A DNA stretch of 32,580 nucleotides. It comes from Gammaproteobacteria bacterium. Lineage in GTDB: Bacteria; Pseudomonadota; Gammaproteobacteria; SG8-11. The stretch spans positions 1 through 32,580 of the forward strand of contig JACQEQ010000285.1 in the NCBI GenBank assembly GCA_016200445.1. The letters are read 5' to 3'. The notes below the pieces were generated by a model that worked only from the letters and a program-made list of their open reading frames with translations, was not told the DNA's origin and did not search any database. A program made the translations under genes and the position numbers. This document shows positions 16,588 to 24,367 of this stretch, in pieces (positions within the stretch are counted from its first letter, which is position 1; each line of letters starts with the position of its first letter).

Positions 16588-16611
16588 GGGCGCGATGAAT
16601 CGCGCCCCTAC
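16588..16611. repeat. REP-like palindrome overlapping the livK stop
   Basis: GGGCGCGATGAATCGCGCCC is a near-perfect palindrome followed by CTAC. The same unit, slightly varied, occurs twice in inverted orientation at 19580-19634. On the minus strand the GTAG end contains the TAG stop of the livK-like gene. Confidence 0.7.
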
Positions 16612-17780
16612 TGCTTTACGGTCTCCAGCACTGTCCACTTGCCGCCTTTTAATTCGTACAGCGTCACTGGACCACCTTTTAAATCACCCTTGGCATCGAA
16701 GCTGATCTGACCGGTGACGCCGGTGAAATTGACGTTATTCAGCGCTGCCAAATAAGTTTGCGGCTCGACCGAGTTGGCGGCTTTCATTGCGTTGATCATG
16801 GCCCACGCGGCGTCGTAGGCGTACGGCGCATAAAGCTGGATCGCGCCGTATTTCGCAGTGTATTTGCTGATGAAGTCTTTGCCGCCGGGCATGGTGTCGA
16901 TGGGCAAGCCGGGCGATGACGCGATGACGCCTTCGCCATCCGCACCCGCGATACCGACGAACTCGGTGGTTTGCACACCGTCGCCGCCGAGCAGCTTGGC
17001 TTTGAGGCCGAGACGTTTCATTTGCTTGGCCATCGGCGCGCCTTGCGGATACATGCCGCCGAAAAACACCACGTCCGGCTGCTTGCCTTTGATCGACGTC
17101 AAAATCGCGGTGAAGTCATTGGCCTTGTCGCTGGTGTATTCGCGCACCACCACTTGCGCACCGGCGGCTTTGGCGGTTTTCTCGAATTGATCCGCCAGCC
17201 CTTGACCATACGCTGTGCGGTCATCGATCACGGCGATTTTTTTCGCGCCCATTTTGGTCGCGGCATAATTGCCAAGCACCGCGCCCTGCTGTTCGTCGTT
17301 GGCCATCACGCGGAACGCGGTTTTATAACCCTGGCCGGTATACGGTATCGCGGTGGCCGATGGCGAAATTTGCGGAATGCCTGCGTCGGAATAAATTTTC
17401 GACGCCGGAATGCTGGTGCCGGAGTTCATGTGGCCGATCACGCCTTTCACTTTTTGATCCGCCAGTTTTTGCGCAACCACGGTCGCGGTGCGCGGATCGG
17501 TTTGATCGTCCTCGCTGATCATTTCGAATTTAACTTTCTTGCCGCCGATCACCAACCCTTGTGCGTTGGCTTCATCGAAGGCCAGGCGTGCGCCGTTTTC
17601 GTTGTCTTTACCCAGCGACGCTTGCGGCCCGGTGAGCGGCGCGACTGAACCGACACGGACTACATCTTCACTTGCGGCTTGTGTCGCAACAGGCGCTGCG
17701 TTGGTAACGGGCTGCTCTTTTTTTCCACATGCGGCGGCGGCACAACATATGGCGATCAATAGCGGGTGATGGAGTTTCAC
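16608..17780 (-). CDS. livK: Branched-chain amino-acid-binding lipoprotein (LivJ/LivK type)
   Basis: This is the periplasmic substrate-binding component, 390 residues. The N-terminus (KLHHPLLIAICCAAAAC) is a lipoprotein signal with Cys18 as likely lipid anchor. Residues 40-60 read VVRVGSVAPLTGPQASLGKD, the opening of type I periplasmic amino-acid binders. GVIGHMNSGTSIPASKIY and the paired Rossmann lobes follow; the end is KGGKWTVLETVKQ. The start is GTG with GGGAG seven bases upstream. As first gene of the operon it probably carries the promoter, in the 110 bases shared with divergent tsaC; I see no strong promoter there. Its TAG stop lies inside a REP-like palindrome. Confidence 0.93.
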   Translation of the reverse strand: MKLHHPLLIAICCAAAACGKKEQPVTNAAPVATQAASEDVVRVGSVAPLTGPQASLGKDNENGARLAFDEANAQGLVIGGKKVKFEMISEDDQTDPRTATVVAQKLADQKVKGVIGHMNSGTSIPASKIYSDAGIPQISPSATAIPYTGQGYKTAFRVMANDEQQGAVLGNYAATKMGAKKIAVIDDRTAYGQGLADQFEKTAKAAGAQVVVREYTSDKANDFTAILTSIKGKQPDVVFFGGMYPQGAPMAKQMKRLGLKAKLLGGDGVQTTEFVGIAGADGEGVIASSPGLPIDTMPGGKDFISKYTAKYGAIQLYAPYAYDAAWAMINAMKAANSVEPQTYLAALNNVNFTGVTGQISFDAKGDLKGGPVTLYELKGGKWTVLETVKQ

Positions 17781-17890
17781 GGCAGTTCTCCCTTATTTTT
17801 GGACGAAACGTGTGGGTGTAGTGTAGCTCAAATTTTTCGTAAGAGCCGTCGCGCCTTGACCCGCTGCGACAGTTCTTCTAGCGTGCGCAG

Positions 17891-18466
17891 ATGATAAAAA
17901 CTCCCGCCCCTCTCGACCCCGCCGTGACTGACGCAGCGCGCACGTTATGCGCAGGCGGTATCGTCGCCTATCCAACGGAAGCAGTGTATGGATTGGGTTG
18001 CGACCCACGCAACGCTGAGGCAGTGCAGCGCCTGCTCGAAATTAAACAACGCGACCCGCTCAAGGGGCTTATTTTGATTGCCGCGTCGTTCGATCAACTT
18101 AAACCCTACCTGGTTGCGCTTGATGACAACACCCGCGCCCGCGTGCTGCCTACCTGGCCCGGGCCGGTCACGTGGCTGCTGCCCGCGCGCGATGCAGTCT
18201 CGCCGTTGTTGCGCGGTGCGCACCCCACGCTGGCGGTACGTGTGACTGCGCATCCGTTGGCGGCGGCGTTGTGCCGCGCGTTCGGCGGTGCACTGGTTTC
18301 CACCAGCGCCAATCGCAGCAACGAACCACCGGCACGCACGGCGCAGCAAGTGCGCGCGCAACTCGGCGCGGACCTGGACTACCTGTTGGACGGCGTGGTC
18401 GGCAGCGCGGCGAATCCTACCGAAATCCGCGACGCCGCGACAGGCGCCGTGCTGCGCCCGGCCTAA
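17891..18466 (+). CDS. tsaC: Threonylcarbamoyl-AMP synthase (TsaC/YrdC)
   Basis: TsaC makes threonylcarbamoyl-AMP from threonine, bicarbonate and ATP for the t6A37 modification of ANN-decoding tRNAs. At 191 residues it is the short TsaC form without the Sua5 extension. Motifs are GGIVAYPTEAVYGLGCDP near residues 23-40, KQRDPLKGLILIA (ATP/substrate binding), PGPVTWLLPA, and VSTSANRSNEPPA. The gene starts divergently from the liv operon and is followed by hemF, a common gammaproteobacterial order. No Shine-Dalgarno is visible before the ATG. Confidence 0.93.
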   Translation: MIKTPAPLDPAVTDAARTLCAGGIVAYPTEAVYGLGCDPRNAEAVQRLLEIKQRDPLKGLILIAASFDQLKPYLVALDDNTRARVLPTWPGPVTWLLPARDAVSPLLRGAHPTLAVRVTAHPLAAALCRAFGGALVSTSANRSNEPPARTAQQVRAQLGADLDYLLDGVVGSAANPTEIRDAATGAVLRPA

Positions 18467-18578
18467 CACTCCTTATGCACCCCCACAATATCGATGTAAC
18501 CCGGCATTACTTCCCCGGTTGCGACGCCGTTTGCTATTGTTTTCTCAACCCCTCCTGAAACCCCCCTGTTTCAGCTCC

Positions 18579-18614
18579 GGGCCGCTACTCCCCCGGTAGC
18601 GGCCCATTTTTTTT
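18579..18614 (+). terminator. Rho-independent terminator after tsaC
   Basis: GGGCCGCTAC pairs perfectly with GTAGCGGCCC around a 7-base loop and is followed by A and eight Ts. A second hairpin just before it (CTGAAAC/GTTTCAG, 18555-18574) may help. It separates tsaC from hemF, which must have its own promoter or rely on readthrough. Confidence 0.9.
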
Positions 18615-18671
18615 ACCCCCGCTCTCGTGTACGCTGCGCGCTTGGAAAAAAGACCTAGAGAGGACAGGGTT

Positions 18672-19583
18672 ATGAGCGCGCCGGACATTCAAATCGTTAA
18701 GAACTATCTGCTGGATTTGCAAGATCGCATCTGCGCCGCACTGGAAGCGGAAGACGGCCAGGCGCGTTTCGCTGAAGACCGCTGGGACCGCGCCGGCGGC
18801 GGTGGCGGACGCTCGCGTGTCATGACCGAAGGTGCCGTGTTCGAACAAGCCGGTGTCGGCTTCTCACAGGTGTTCGGCGATCAGTTACCGCCCTCGGCTA
18901 CTGCACATCGCCCGGAGCTGGCCGGTCGCAAATGGCAGGCGGTCGGCGTGTCGCTGGTGATTCATCCGCGCAACCCCTATGCCCCGACCTCGCACGCCAA
19001 CGTGCGTTTTTTTATCGCCGAAAAACCTGGCGAGGAACCGATCTGGTGGTTCGGCGGCGGCTTCGATCTCACCCCGTATTACGGCTTCGATGAAGACTGC
19101 GCGCATTGGCATCGCACTGCGAAAGCCGCCTGCGATCCGTTCGGCCCGGATGTTTACGCGCGTTATAAAAAATGGTGCGACGAATACTTCATGCTCAAGC
19201 ACCGTAACGAACCGCGCGGCATCGGCGGCTTGTTCTTCGATGACATGAACGAGTGGGGTTTTGACAAATGTTTTGCCTTCATGCAGAGCGTCGGCGATCA
19301 CTACATTCCCGCGTATTGCCCGATTGTCGCGCGTCGTAAAAACACTCCCTATGGCGAACGCGAACGCGACTTCCAGCTGTATCGGCGCGGCCGCTATGTC
19401 GAATTCAATTTGGTCTACGATCGCGGCACGGTATTCGGCCTGCAAACCGGCGGCCGCACCGAGTCGATTTTGATGTCGCTACCGCCGCTGGTTAAGTGGC
19501 GTTACAACTGGAAGCCGGAACCGGGCACGCCGGAAGCAAAGTTGTACGAGGTATATTTGAAACCTCAGGATTGGGCTAGGTAG
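18672..19583 (+). CDS. hemF: Oxygen-dependent coproporphyrinogen III oxidase
   Basis: HemF oxidatively decarboxylates coproporphyrinogen III to protoporphyrinogen IX using O2, which points to an aerobic lifestyle. It has 303 residues from the ATG at 18672 (MSAPDIQIVKNYLL), with GAGAGG upstream; an in-frame ATG at 18627 would add 15 atypical residues. Conserved family stretches are intact: VSLVIHPRNPYAPTSHANVR, WWFGGGFDLTPYYGF, GIGGLFFDD, and GRYVEFNLVYDRGTVFGLQTGG. The TAG stop falls in a REP-like palindrome. Confidence 0.96.
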   Translation: MSAPDIQIVKNYLLDLQDRICAALEAEDGQARFAEDRWDRAGGGGGRSRVMTEGAVFEQAGVGFSQVFGDQLPPSATAHRPELAGRKWQAVGVSLVIHPRNPYAPTSHANVRFFIAEKPGEEPIWWFGGGFDLTPYYGFDEDCAHWHRTAKAACDPFGPDVYARYKKWCDEYFMLKHRNEPRGIGGLFFDDMNEWGFDKCFAFMQSVGDHYIPAYCPIVARRKNTPYGERERDFQLYRRGRYVEFNLVYDRGTVFGLQTGGRTESILMSLPPLVKWRYNWKPEPGTPEAKLYEVYLKPQDWAR

Positions 19584-19634
19584 GTGCGCGATTCATCGCG
19601 CCTTCACTGCGGGCGCCATGAATGGCGCCCCTAC
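19580..19634. repeat. REP-like double palindrome between hemF and rsmD
   Basis: Two palindromic units face each other: GCGCGATTCATCGCGC on the left and GGGCGCCATGAATGGCGCCC on the right. The outer ends GTAGG and CCTAC make the whole 55 bp an imperfect inverted repeat. The left end supplies the hemF stop. A single unit of the same kind sits at 16588-16611. Confidence 0.75.
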
Positions 19635-19647
19635 AAGGTTCGAACGT

Positions 19648-20226
19648 ATGGCCCACTTACCCAACACCTTGCGTATCATCGGCGGCAGCTGGCGCGGGCG
19701 CAAACTGCACTTTCCCGATGTCGACGGTTTGCGCCCCACGCCCGACCGGGTGCGTGAAACTTTATTCAATTGGCTGCAACCGGTCATCGCCGGGGCGCAC
19801 TGTCTTGACTTATTCGCAGGCAGCGGCGCGTTAGGCTTTGAAGCCCTGTCGCGCGGCGCGGCCAGTGTGGTGATGGTGGAGCGCGACGGCCATGCGGTGC
19901 AACAACTGCGCGAAAATATCACAATTCTGAAAACCTCCGCTGCGCAAGTAATCCAGTGTGATGCGCTTGAATTTTTAATCAATAGCCGCGCCGATGTGAC
20001 TCCCTTCGACGTGGTGTTTCTCGATCCCCCTTATTATCAAAACCTGATCAACCCGTGCTGCACAGCGTTGGAAAGCGGTGGCTGGCTCAGTGCAAACAGC
20101 ATTCTGTATATCGAAGCCGAACTTGCGTTGCAAACCTTTGCACTACCACGCGGCTTCGAGCACACCCGTAACAAACGCGCGGGACAAGTTGGATATCACC
20201 TGGCAGTACGCCAGCAAAGCAGGTAA
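19648..20226 (+). CDS. rsmD: 16S rRNA (guanine-966 N2)-methyltransferase
   Basis: RsmD methylates G966 of 16S rRNA in the 30S subunit. It has 192 residues from the ATG at 19648 (MAHLPNTLRIIGGSWRGRKL), with AAGG about ten bases upstream. An earlier ATG at 19618 lies within the palindrome and is unlikely. Motifs are GLRPTPDRVRETLFNWL, the SAM loop LDLFAGSGALGFEALSRGA, and the catalytic FLDPPY. It precedes coaD by 11 bases, a common gammaproteobacterial pairing. Confidence 0.95.
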   Translation: MAHLPNTLRIIGGSWRGRKLHFPDVDGLRPTPDRVRETLFNWLQPVIAGAHCLDLFAGSGALGFEALSRGAASVVMVERDGHAVQQLRENITILKTSAAQVIQCDALEFLINSRADVTPFDVVFLDPPYYQNLINPCCTALESGGWLSANSILYIEAELALQTFALPRGFEHTRNKRAGQVGYHLAVRQQSR

Positions 20227-20237
20227 ATTGTGGCGCA

Positions 20238-20717
20238 ATGAAAACCATAGCAATCTACCCCGGCACATTCGACCCGATGACCAACGGCCACAGCGACTTG
20301 GTGCAACGCGCATCGAAGTTATTCGGCAAAGTGATCGTGGCGGTAGCGGCCAATCAAAATAAAAACCCGTTTCTGCCGTTGCGCCAGCGTGTCGAGTTGG
20401 CCAAAGACATTCTTGCGCCGTACAAAAACGTGCGTGTAATCGGCTTCGATAATTTATTGGCGGAATTCGCGTTGCAGCAAAAAGCCAATATCATTTTGCG
20501 CGGTTTACGCGCGGTGTCTGACTTTGAATTCGAATTTCAACTAGCCAATATGAACCGGCGTCTGGCACCGCAACTGGAAACTATGTTCCTGACTCCTGCC
20601 GAGCAGTTTTCGTATATCTCCTCGAGCCTGGTACGCGAAATTGCGATGCTGGGCGGCAATGTCACGCCGTTTGTCCACGCGAAAGTTGCGGCTGCACTAC
20701 GCAAGCGTATCGGTTAA
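20238..20717 (+). CDS. coaD: Phosphopantetheine adenylyltransferase
   Basis: CoaD transfers AMP from ATP to 4'-phosphopantetheine, the step before coenzyme A. It has 159 residues, the standard length. The nucleotidyltransferase motif is AIYPGTFDPMTNGH (TxGH variant TNGH) at residues 4-18. IILRGLRAVSDFEFEFQLANMNR and the C-terminal SYISSSLVREIAMLGG ATP-binding motif are also intact. It lies between rsmD and a ferredoxin gene. Together with coaX the window holds two steps of the pathway. Confidence 0.96.
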   Translation: MKTIAIYPGTFDPMTNGHSDLVQRASKLFGKVIVAVAANQNKNPFLPLRQRVELAKDILAPYKNVRVIGFDNLLAEFALQQKANIILRGLRAVSDFEFEFQLANMNRRLAPQLETMFLTPAEQFSYISSSLVREIAMLGGNVTPFVHAKVAAALRKRIG

Positions 20718-20756
20718 AATTTCCCCACTTTGTTGATTGGTTGTTCAGGTAACCCC

Positions 20757-21011
20757 ATGGCTTTATTAATCACCGACGAATGTATTAACTGCGACGTATG
20801 CGAACCCGAGTGCCCCAATGGCGCCATTACGCAGGGCGCGGAGATTTACATTATCGACCCGAAGAAATGCACCGAGTGCGTCGGCCATTTCGACACCCCG
20901 CAATGCATTGAGGTGTGTCCGGTCGATTGCATTCTCACCAACCCTGCCCATATTGAAAGCAAAGATCAGCTCAAACAAAAATATTTAGAACTGACCAGCA
21001 AAACCGCTTAA
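20757..21011 (+). CDS. YfhL-type 2[4Fe-4S] ferredoxin
   Basis: This 84-residue electron carrier starts MALLITDECINCDVCEPECP; AGG lies shortly upstream of the ATG at 20757. Two cluster motifs are present: CINCDVCEPECP, and the extended CTECVGHFDTPQCIEVCP, whose eight-residue loop between cysteines marks the YfhL/Allochromatium-type ferredoxins. The tail is helical (SKDQLKQKYLELTSK), as in that group. It ends the rsmD-coaD-ferredoxin run and is followed by a terminator. Confidence 0.93.
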   Translation: MALLITDECINCDVCEPECPNGAITQGAEIYIIDPKKCTECVGHFDTPQCIEVCPVDCILTNPAHIESKDQLKQKYLELTSKTA

Positions 21012-21036
21012 CAGCTAACTTGCTGTAGCAAACAAT

Positions 21037-21066
21037 AAGGCCCTGCTCGCAGGGCCTTTTGTTTTT
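21037..21066 (+). terminator. Rho-independent terminator after the ferredoxin gene
   Basis: AAGGCCCTGC and GCAGGGCCTT form a ten-base-pair stem with a very short loop, followed by TTGTTTTT. It closes the operon directly before ggt. Confidence 0.88.
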
Positions 21067-21090
21067 ATGCGCGCAGCTATACTGAGTTTC

Positions 21091-22746
21091 ATGCCCCGCT
21101 TACTCGCACCGGTCATTATCCTACTGCTGTCTATTCCGGCCCACGCGGCGCACCCGCCTGCGGCGGCAATTGCAAGTGCCCATCCGCTCGCTACCGATGC
21201 CGGCATGGAGATTCTGAATGCGGGCGGCAATGCCTTCGACGCCGCCGTTGCGGTCACCGGTGCGTTGGCGGTGGTGGCACCGATGAGCTGCGGTCTGGGC
21301 GGCGGCGGATTCTGGCTGTTACATCGCGCGAAAGATAATTTCGAAACCATGATCGACGGGCGTGAAACCGCTCCGCAAGCGGCACGTAACAATATGTATC
21401 TGGATGAGCAAGGCAACGTGGTGCCAAATTTGTCACTGGATGGCCCCTTATCGGCCGCAATTCCCGGCACGCCGGCGGCATTGGTCCATCTCGCCAAAAA
21501 ATACGGCCGATTGCCGCTGGCACGCTCACTCGCACCCGCGATCCGGCTGGCGCATGACGGATTTGCGACCGACGAATTTTATCGGCGCGTGGCTGAGTTT
21601 CGGCTGACCGCATTGGCGAACGCGCCGGGGTTGCTGGAGCAAGGAAAACCGCCGCAACCGGGCTTCGTGTTGCGGCAACCCGATCTCGCCGCAGTATTAA
21701 TCTCGCTGGCTAAACAGGGCACAGCAGGCTTTTATCACGGCGAGGTCGCCAGCAAATTAGTCGACGGCGTGCGCCACGCGGGCGGTATCTGGACACTGAA
21801 TGATTTAGCCAACTACAAAATCATCGAACGCACCCCGCTACGCGGTGAATACCACGGCACACGCATCACCTCGGCGCCGCCGCCGTCCTCGGGCGGCGTG
21901 GCCTTGATGTCCATGCTCAACATTTTGAGCGGTTACCCGCTGACGACACTGGATGCATCGACGCAAACGCATCTGCTTATTGAAGCCATGCGCCGCGCCT
22001 ATCGCGACCGTGCCGAATACTTGGGTGATCCCGGTTTCGTCAGCGTCCCTGTTAAACAATTGCTGCATCCGTTTTATGCCGCCGGATTACGCGCCTCGAT
22101 CCGCCTCGACCGCGCCACTCCCAGCAGCGCCTTACCCACTGAAATCCCTGTGCAGCAAGGCCCAGACACCACGCATTTTTCAATTCTAGATCGCGACGGC
22201 AACCGCGTTGCTGCCACGGTTACTGTCAATTACGCATTCGGTTCGGCATTTATTCCTCCGGGCACTGGCGTGTTACTCAATGATGAAATGGACGACTTCT
22301 CGGCCAAACCCGGTGCGCCGAATGCTTATGGCTTGGTCGGCGCGGAAGCCAATGCAATTGCGCCCGGCAAGCGCCCGCTGTCGAGCATGACGCCGACCTT
22401 TCTTGAAAACCAACGCGGCGTTGCGATTCTCGGCACCCCCGGCGGTAGCCGCATCATCAGCATGGTGTTGCTCGCGACATTAGAATTTGCGCGGGGTGGC
22501 AATGCCGCAAACATGGTCGCGCTACCGCGTTTGCATCATCAATTTGTGCCCGACCAAGTGTTCTACGAAGCAGATGCACTGAACCCCGGACAACGCGCCA
22601 TGCTGGAAAAACGTGGTCACCGTCTGGAGCAAACCGCTGACCGTTTCGGCGACATGCAAGCGATCGTGTGGGAGCGCGATACCGGCGTGAATGCTGCCAG
22701 CGATCCACGCGGACGCGGCGCAGCACGGGTGCAAAATCCACCTTGA
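21091..22746 (+). CDS. ggt: Gamma-glutamyltranspeptidase (periplasmic)
   Basis: GGT cleaves or transfers the gamma-glutamyl group of glutathione in the periplasm and matures by self-cleavage. From the ATG at 21091 it has 551 residues, starting with a signal peptide (MPRLLAPVIILLLSIPAHAA). An ATG at 21067 is in frame but lies against the terminator T-run. Large-subunit markers include NAGGNAFDAAVA, GLGGGGFWL and the DGRETAP arginine. The nucleophile is the first Thr of GPDTTHFSILD (about residue 360), followed by GTGVLLNDEMDDFS and RPLSSMTPT. All key residues are present. Confidence 0.93.
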   Translation: MPRLLAPVIILLLSIPAHAAHPPAAAIASAHPLATDAGMEILNAGGNAFDAAVAVTGALAVVAPMSCGLGGGGFWLLHRAKDNFETMIDGRETAPQAARNNMYLDEQGNVVPNLSLDGPLSAAIPGTPAALVHLAKKYGRLPLARSLAPAIRLAHDGFATDEFYRRVAEFRLTALANAPGLLEQGKPPQPGFVLRQPDLAAVLISLAKQGTAGFYHGEVASKLVDGVRHAGGIWTLNDLANYKIIERTPLRGEYHGTRITSAPPPSSGGVALMSMLNILSGYPLTTLDASTQTHLLIEAMRRAYRDRAEYLGDPGFVSVPVKQLLHPFYAAGLRASIRLDRATPSSALPTEIPVQQGPDTTHFSILDRDGNRVAATVTVNYAFGSAFIPPGTGVLLNDEMDDFSAKPGAPNAYGLVGAEANAIAPGKRPLSSMTPTFLENQRGVAILGTPGGSRIISMVLLATLEFARGGNAANMVALPRLHHQFVPDQVFYEADALNPGQRAMLEKRGHRLEQTADRFGDMQAIVWERDTGVNAASDPRGRGAARVQNPP

Positions 22747-22767
22747 TATGCGGCTACGGATCGACGC

Positions 22768-22796
22768 TTGCGCAGCATTGGGGGTTCAGCTAGACT
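22768..22796 (+). promoter_or_regulatory. Possible sigma-70 promoter for the 38-residue gene
   Basis: TTGCGC and TAGACT are 17 bases apart, between the ggt stop and the small gene, leaving a leader of about 57 bases. Each hexamer matches consensus at four of six positions, so this is a reasonable but unproven promoter. Confidence 0.4.
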
Positions 22797-22859
22797 GGCC
22801 CGGCTTTTCAGGTTCCTTAGTTGGGGAAATTGTTGGGGAAGGTTACTCGGGAGATCAAC

Positions 22860-22976
22860 ATGAATATGGCATTTTTAGTTCCTATCGTTATTTACAGCTT
22901 ACTGGCAATTTTCGCCACAATTCTTGGCGGCAAAGGATGTGACATTCTGGCTCAACGCCGCGCCAACCAGAAATAA
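22860..22976 (+). CDS. 38-residue single-pass membrane protein
   Basis: A 117-base frame begins at ATG 22860, with GGGAG six bases upstream, the clearest Shine-Dalgarno in this part. The product is one hydrophobic helix (about residues 3-24, FLVPIVIYSLLAIFATILGG) and a short basic tail with one cysteine (GKGCDILAQRRANQK). It has a possible promoter before it and a clear terminator after it, so it seems to be a gene on its own. It lies just before a short oxidase-like protein, and single-helix subunits of similar size (CcoM, CydX) occur in terminal oxidases, but I see no sequence match and do not assign that role. Confidence 0.68.
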   Translation: MNMAFLVPIVIYSLLAIFATILGGKGCDILAQRRANQK

Positions 22977-23010
22977 GCTTAAACGCGATCCATTGTCCGC
23001 GTCGCTCTCA

Positions 23011-23036
23011 AAGCCCGGTTCACCCCGGGCTTTTTA
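23011..23036 (+). terminator. Rho-independent terminator after the 38-residue gene
   Basis: AAGCCCGG pairs with CCGGGCTT around a six-base loop and is followed by TTTATT. It leaves the small gene as a separate transcription unit. Confidence 0.85.
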
Positions 23037-23058
23037 TTCATAGCGGTTTTTGTTGTCC

Positions 23059-23616
23059 ATGTCTGACTCCAGCGATACACGTTACCTCGTCAAGTTTCTA
23101 GTTACCTCGGCCGCATGCTTTTTTATCGGCACGATACATGGCGTATTGCAGGTGATACGCCCGGTGCGTGCGTGGCTTGATGCAATCGGCAGTCCCTACG
23201 GCGGCCCCGGCCACATGATCGATCCGCTCGCGCATGCGCACATCAACACCGTCGGTGGCGTGGTGATATTCCTGATGGGCGCGACCTACTTCCTGCTCCC
23301 ATTAATGCTTGGCAGACCGCTCTACTCAAAAAAATTGGTGAATCACACCTACTGGTGGACCACCTTAGGCATTGCCGGCTTTTACAGCACACTGATGATT
23401 TTTGGCACGATTGAAGGTTATTTGCTACTTAACGAACCGGAACGTATGGCCGATGTGCACCGCTACTACGGACCTGTGATCTCAGTCGTATCGTCAGTAA
23501 TGGGCATCGGCTTCTGGGTGTTTTTGCTAACCTATTTTTTACCGTCAAACGCCGCACATGAGACTGGCGTGCGGTTGCCCGGATACGTTTCCCGACTGGA
23601 ACGGGAAAGACGTTGA
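23059..23616 (+). CDS. Short heme-copper oxidase subunit I-like membrane protein
   Basis: This 185-residue protein has four clear membrane segments. The sequence between the first two (IDPLAHAHINTVGGVVIFLMGATYFLLPLM) resembles the helix of cbb3-type and NO-reductase catalytic subunits where AHxH and a following Gly-rich stretch lie near the heme. HTYWWTTLGIAGFYSTL and YGPVISVVSS follow. It is less than half the length of CcoN, and no CcoO/CcoP partner is visible, so it is not a working oxidase subunit alone. It could be a small heme-binding relative. The ATG at 23059 is chosen over two upstream TTG codons. Confidence 0.68.
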   Translation: MSDSSDTRYLVKFLVTSAACFFIGTIHGVLQVIRPVRAWLDAIGSPYGGPGHMIDPLAHAHINTVGGVVIFLMGATYFLLPLMLGRPLYSKKLVNHTYWWTTLGIAGFYSTLMIFGTIEGYLLLNEPERMADVHRYYGPVISVVSSVMGIGFWVFLLTYFLPSNAAHETGVRLPGYVSRLERERR

Positions 23617-24070
23617 TCTGAGCCTGCATCCAGCACACATTCTCCAGGTCACGACATTTTTCCACATGCCTCTCGCCTATGCGGGCAAGCTTGAGCGCCA
23701 GCATCTTGAGATTGAACAATTGGAACTCCAGGAGCCTTGGCCCGGTTTTGTTCTGACTCAAACCAGCTTCATGTCAGGCCGCATTATCAGCCTGCTGGAT
23801 TCGGCGCAATCGCTTTCGCGTCATGTCGTGTGTTTACCAGCGGCGTTTCATCTCCATGGAAAACTGCACTTCGGCGGCATCAACACGCTACGTACCAGCG
23901 CACGTGAACTGCAATCCACGCTGTTCGACGCCGGGCGTATGCCCAAAGACTTGTTTCTTGCGCACATCACCTGCCCTCGCTGCGCCGCCCAACGTGGCGG
24001 TGAAAAAATCCTGCTGCTGCGCCGTTGGATAGATAGTCCACGCTTGAAACAGCGCCAGGCAAATCGTTAA
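23558..24070 (+). CDS. Unknown protein overlapping the oxidase-like gene
   Basis: The frame is open for 170 residues. The first ATG (23558) lies 59 bases inside the preceding gene and has no Shine-Dalgarno; the next ATG is at 23666 (MPLAYAGKLERQHLEIEQ). Coding character looks good from about 23615 on, so the true start may be a rarer codon near the upstream stop. It is soluble and has one CPRC pair near the C-terminus (LAHITCPRCAAQRGGEK), which could bind metal if paired with other residues. I do not recognise the family. Translation is probably coupled to the gene before. Confidence 0.55.
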   Translation: MRLACGCPDTFPDWNGKDVDLSLHPAHILQVTTFFHMPLAYAGKLERQHLEIEQLELQEPWPGFVLTQTSFMSGRIISLLDSAQSLSRHVVCLPAAFHLHGKLHFGGINTLRTSARELQSTLFDAGRMPKDLFLAHITCPRCAAQRGGEKILLLRRWIDSPRLKQRQANR

Positions 24071-24207
24071 TGCACGACTGGTTCCGCAGCAGTTACTGGC
24101 GTACGCAAAGTACAAACATCCACCACTGCGTCACACCTATGCCAACTCACTTGCGCACTAAAACAGCGGATGTATCTTTTTAAATCAATATGTTAAGAAA
24201 ATAACGC

Positions 24208-24237
24208 TTGTCGGCTCCTGGCGTTTTTACATAAAAT
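24208..24237 (+). promoter_or_regulatory. Possible sigma-70 promoter in the 24071-24367 gap
   Basis: TTGTCG and TAAAAT (five of six matches to the -10 consensus) are 18 bases apart in an AT-rich patch about 130 bases before the next gene. Elsewhere in the 297-base gap I see no gene, RNA or terminator. Confidence 0.4.
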
Positions 24238-24367
24238 GATCGTGTTCCATCGCATGATCATGCGGCCAAAACCCTCATACAGCCGCAGCAGCTGTCTGGT
24301 TCGCAGCGATCATCCACACACCCATGTGCAATAGTTCGCCAGTGCGTAAGCCGAGAAGGTACCGTGT

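Noticed and set aside
16576..16638. Longer LivH starting at 16638
   Set aside because: The extra 21 residues come from the REP-like palindrome and the end of livK, and LivH proteins start MDIFLQQL or similar.
19618..19647. Upstream ATG for rsmD
   Set aside because: It lies inside the palindrome GCGCCATGAATGGCGC; the later ATG has AAGG before it and starts at the normal RsmD N-terminus.
24071..24367. Possible small RNA in the AT-rich gap before the 106-residue gene
   Set aside because: A promoter-like pair is present, but there is no hairpin with a T-run, so the simpler reading is a promoter for the following gene.
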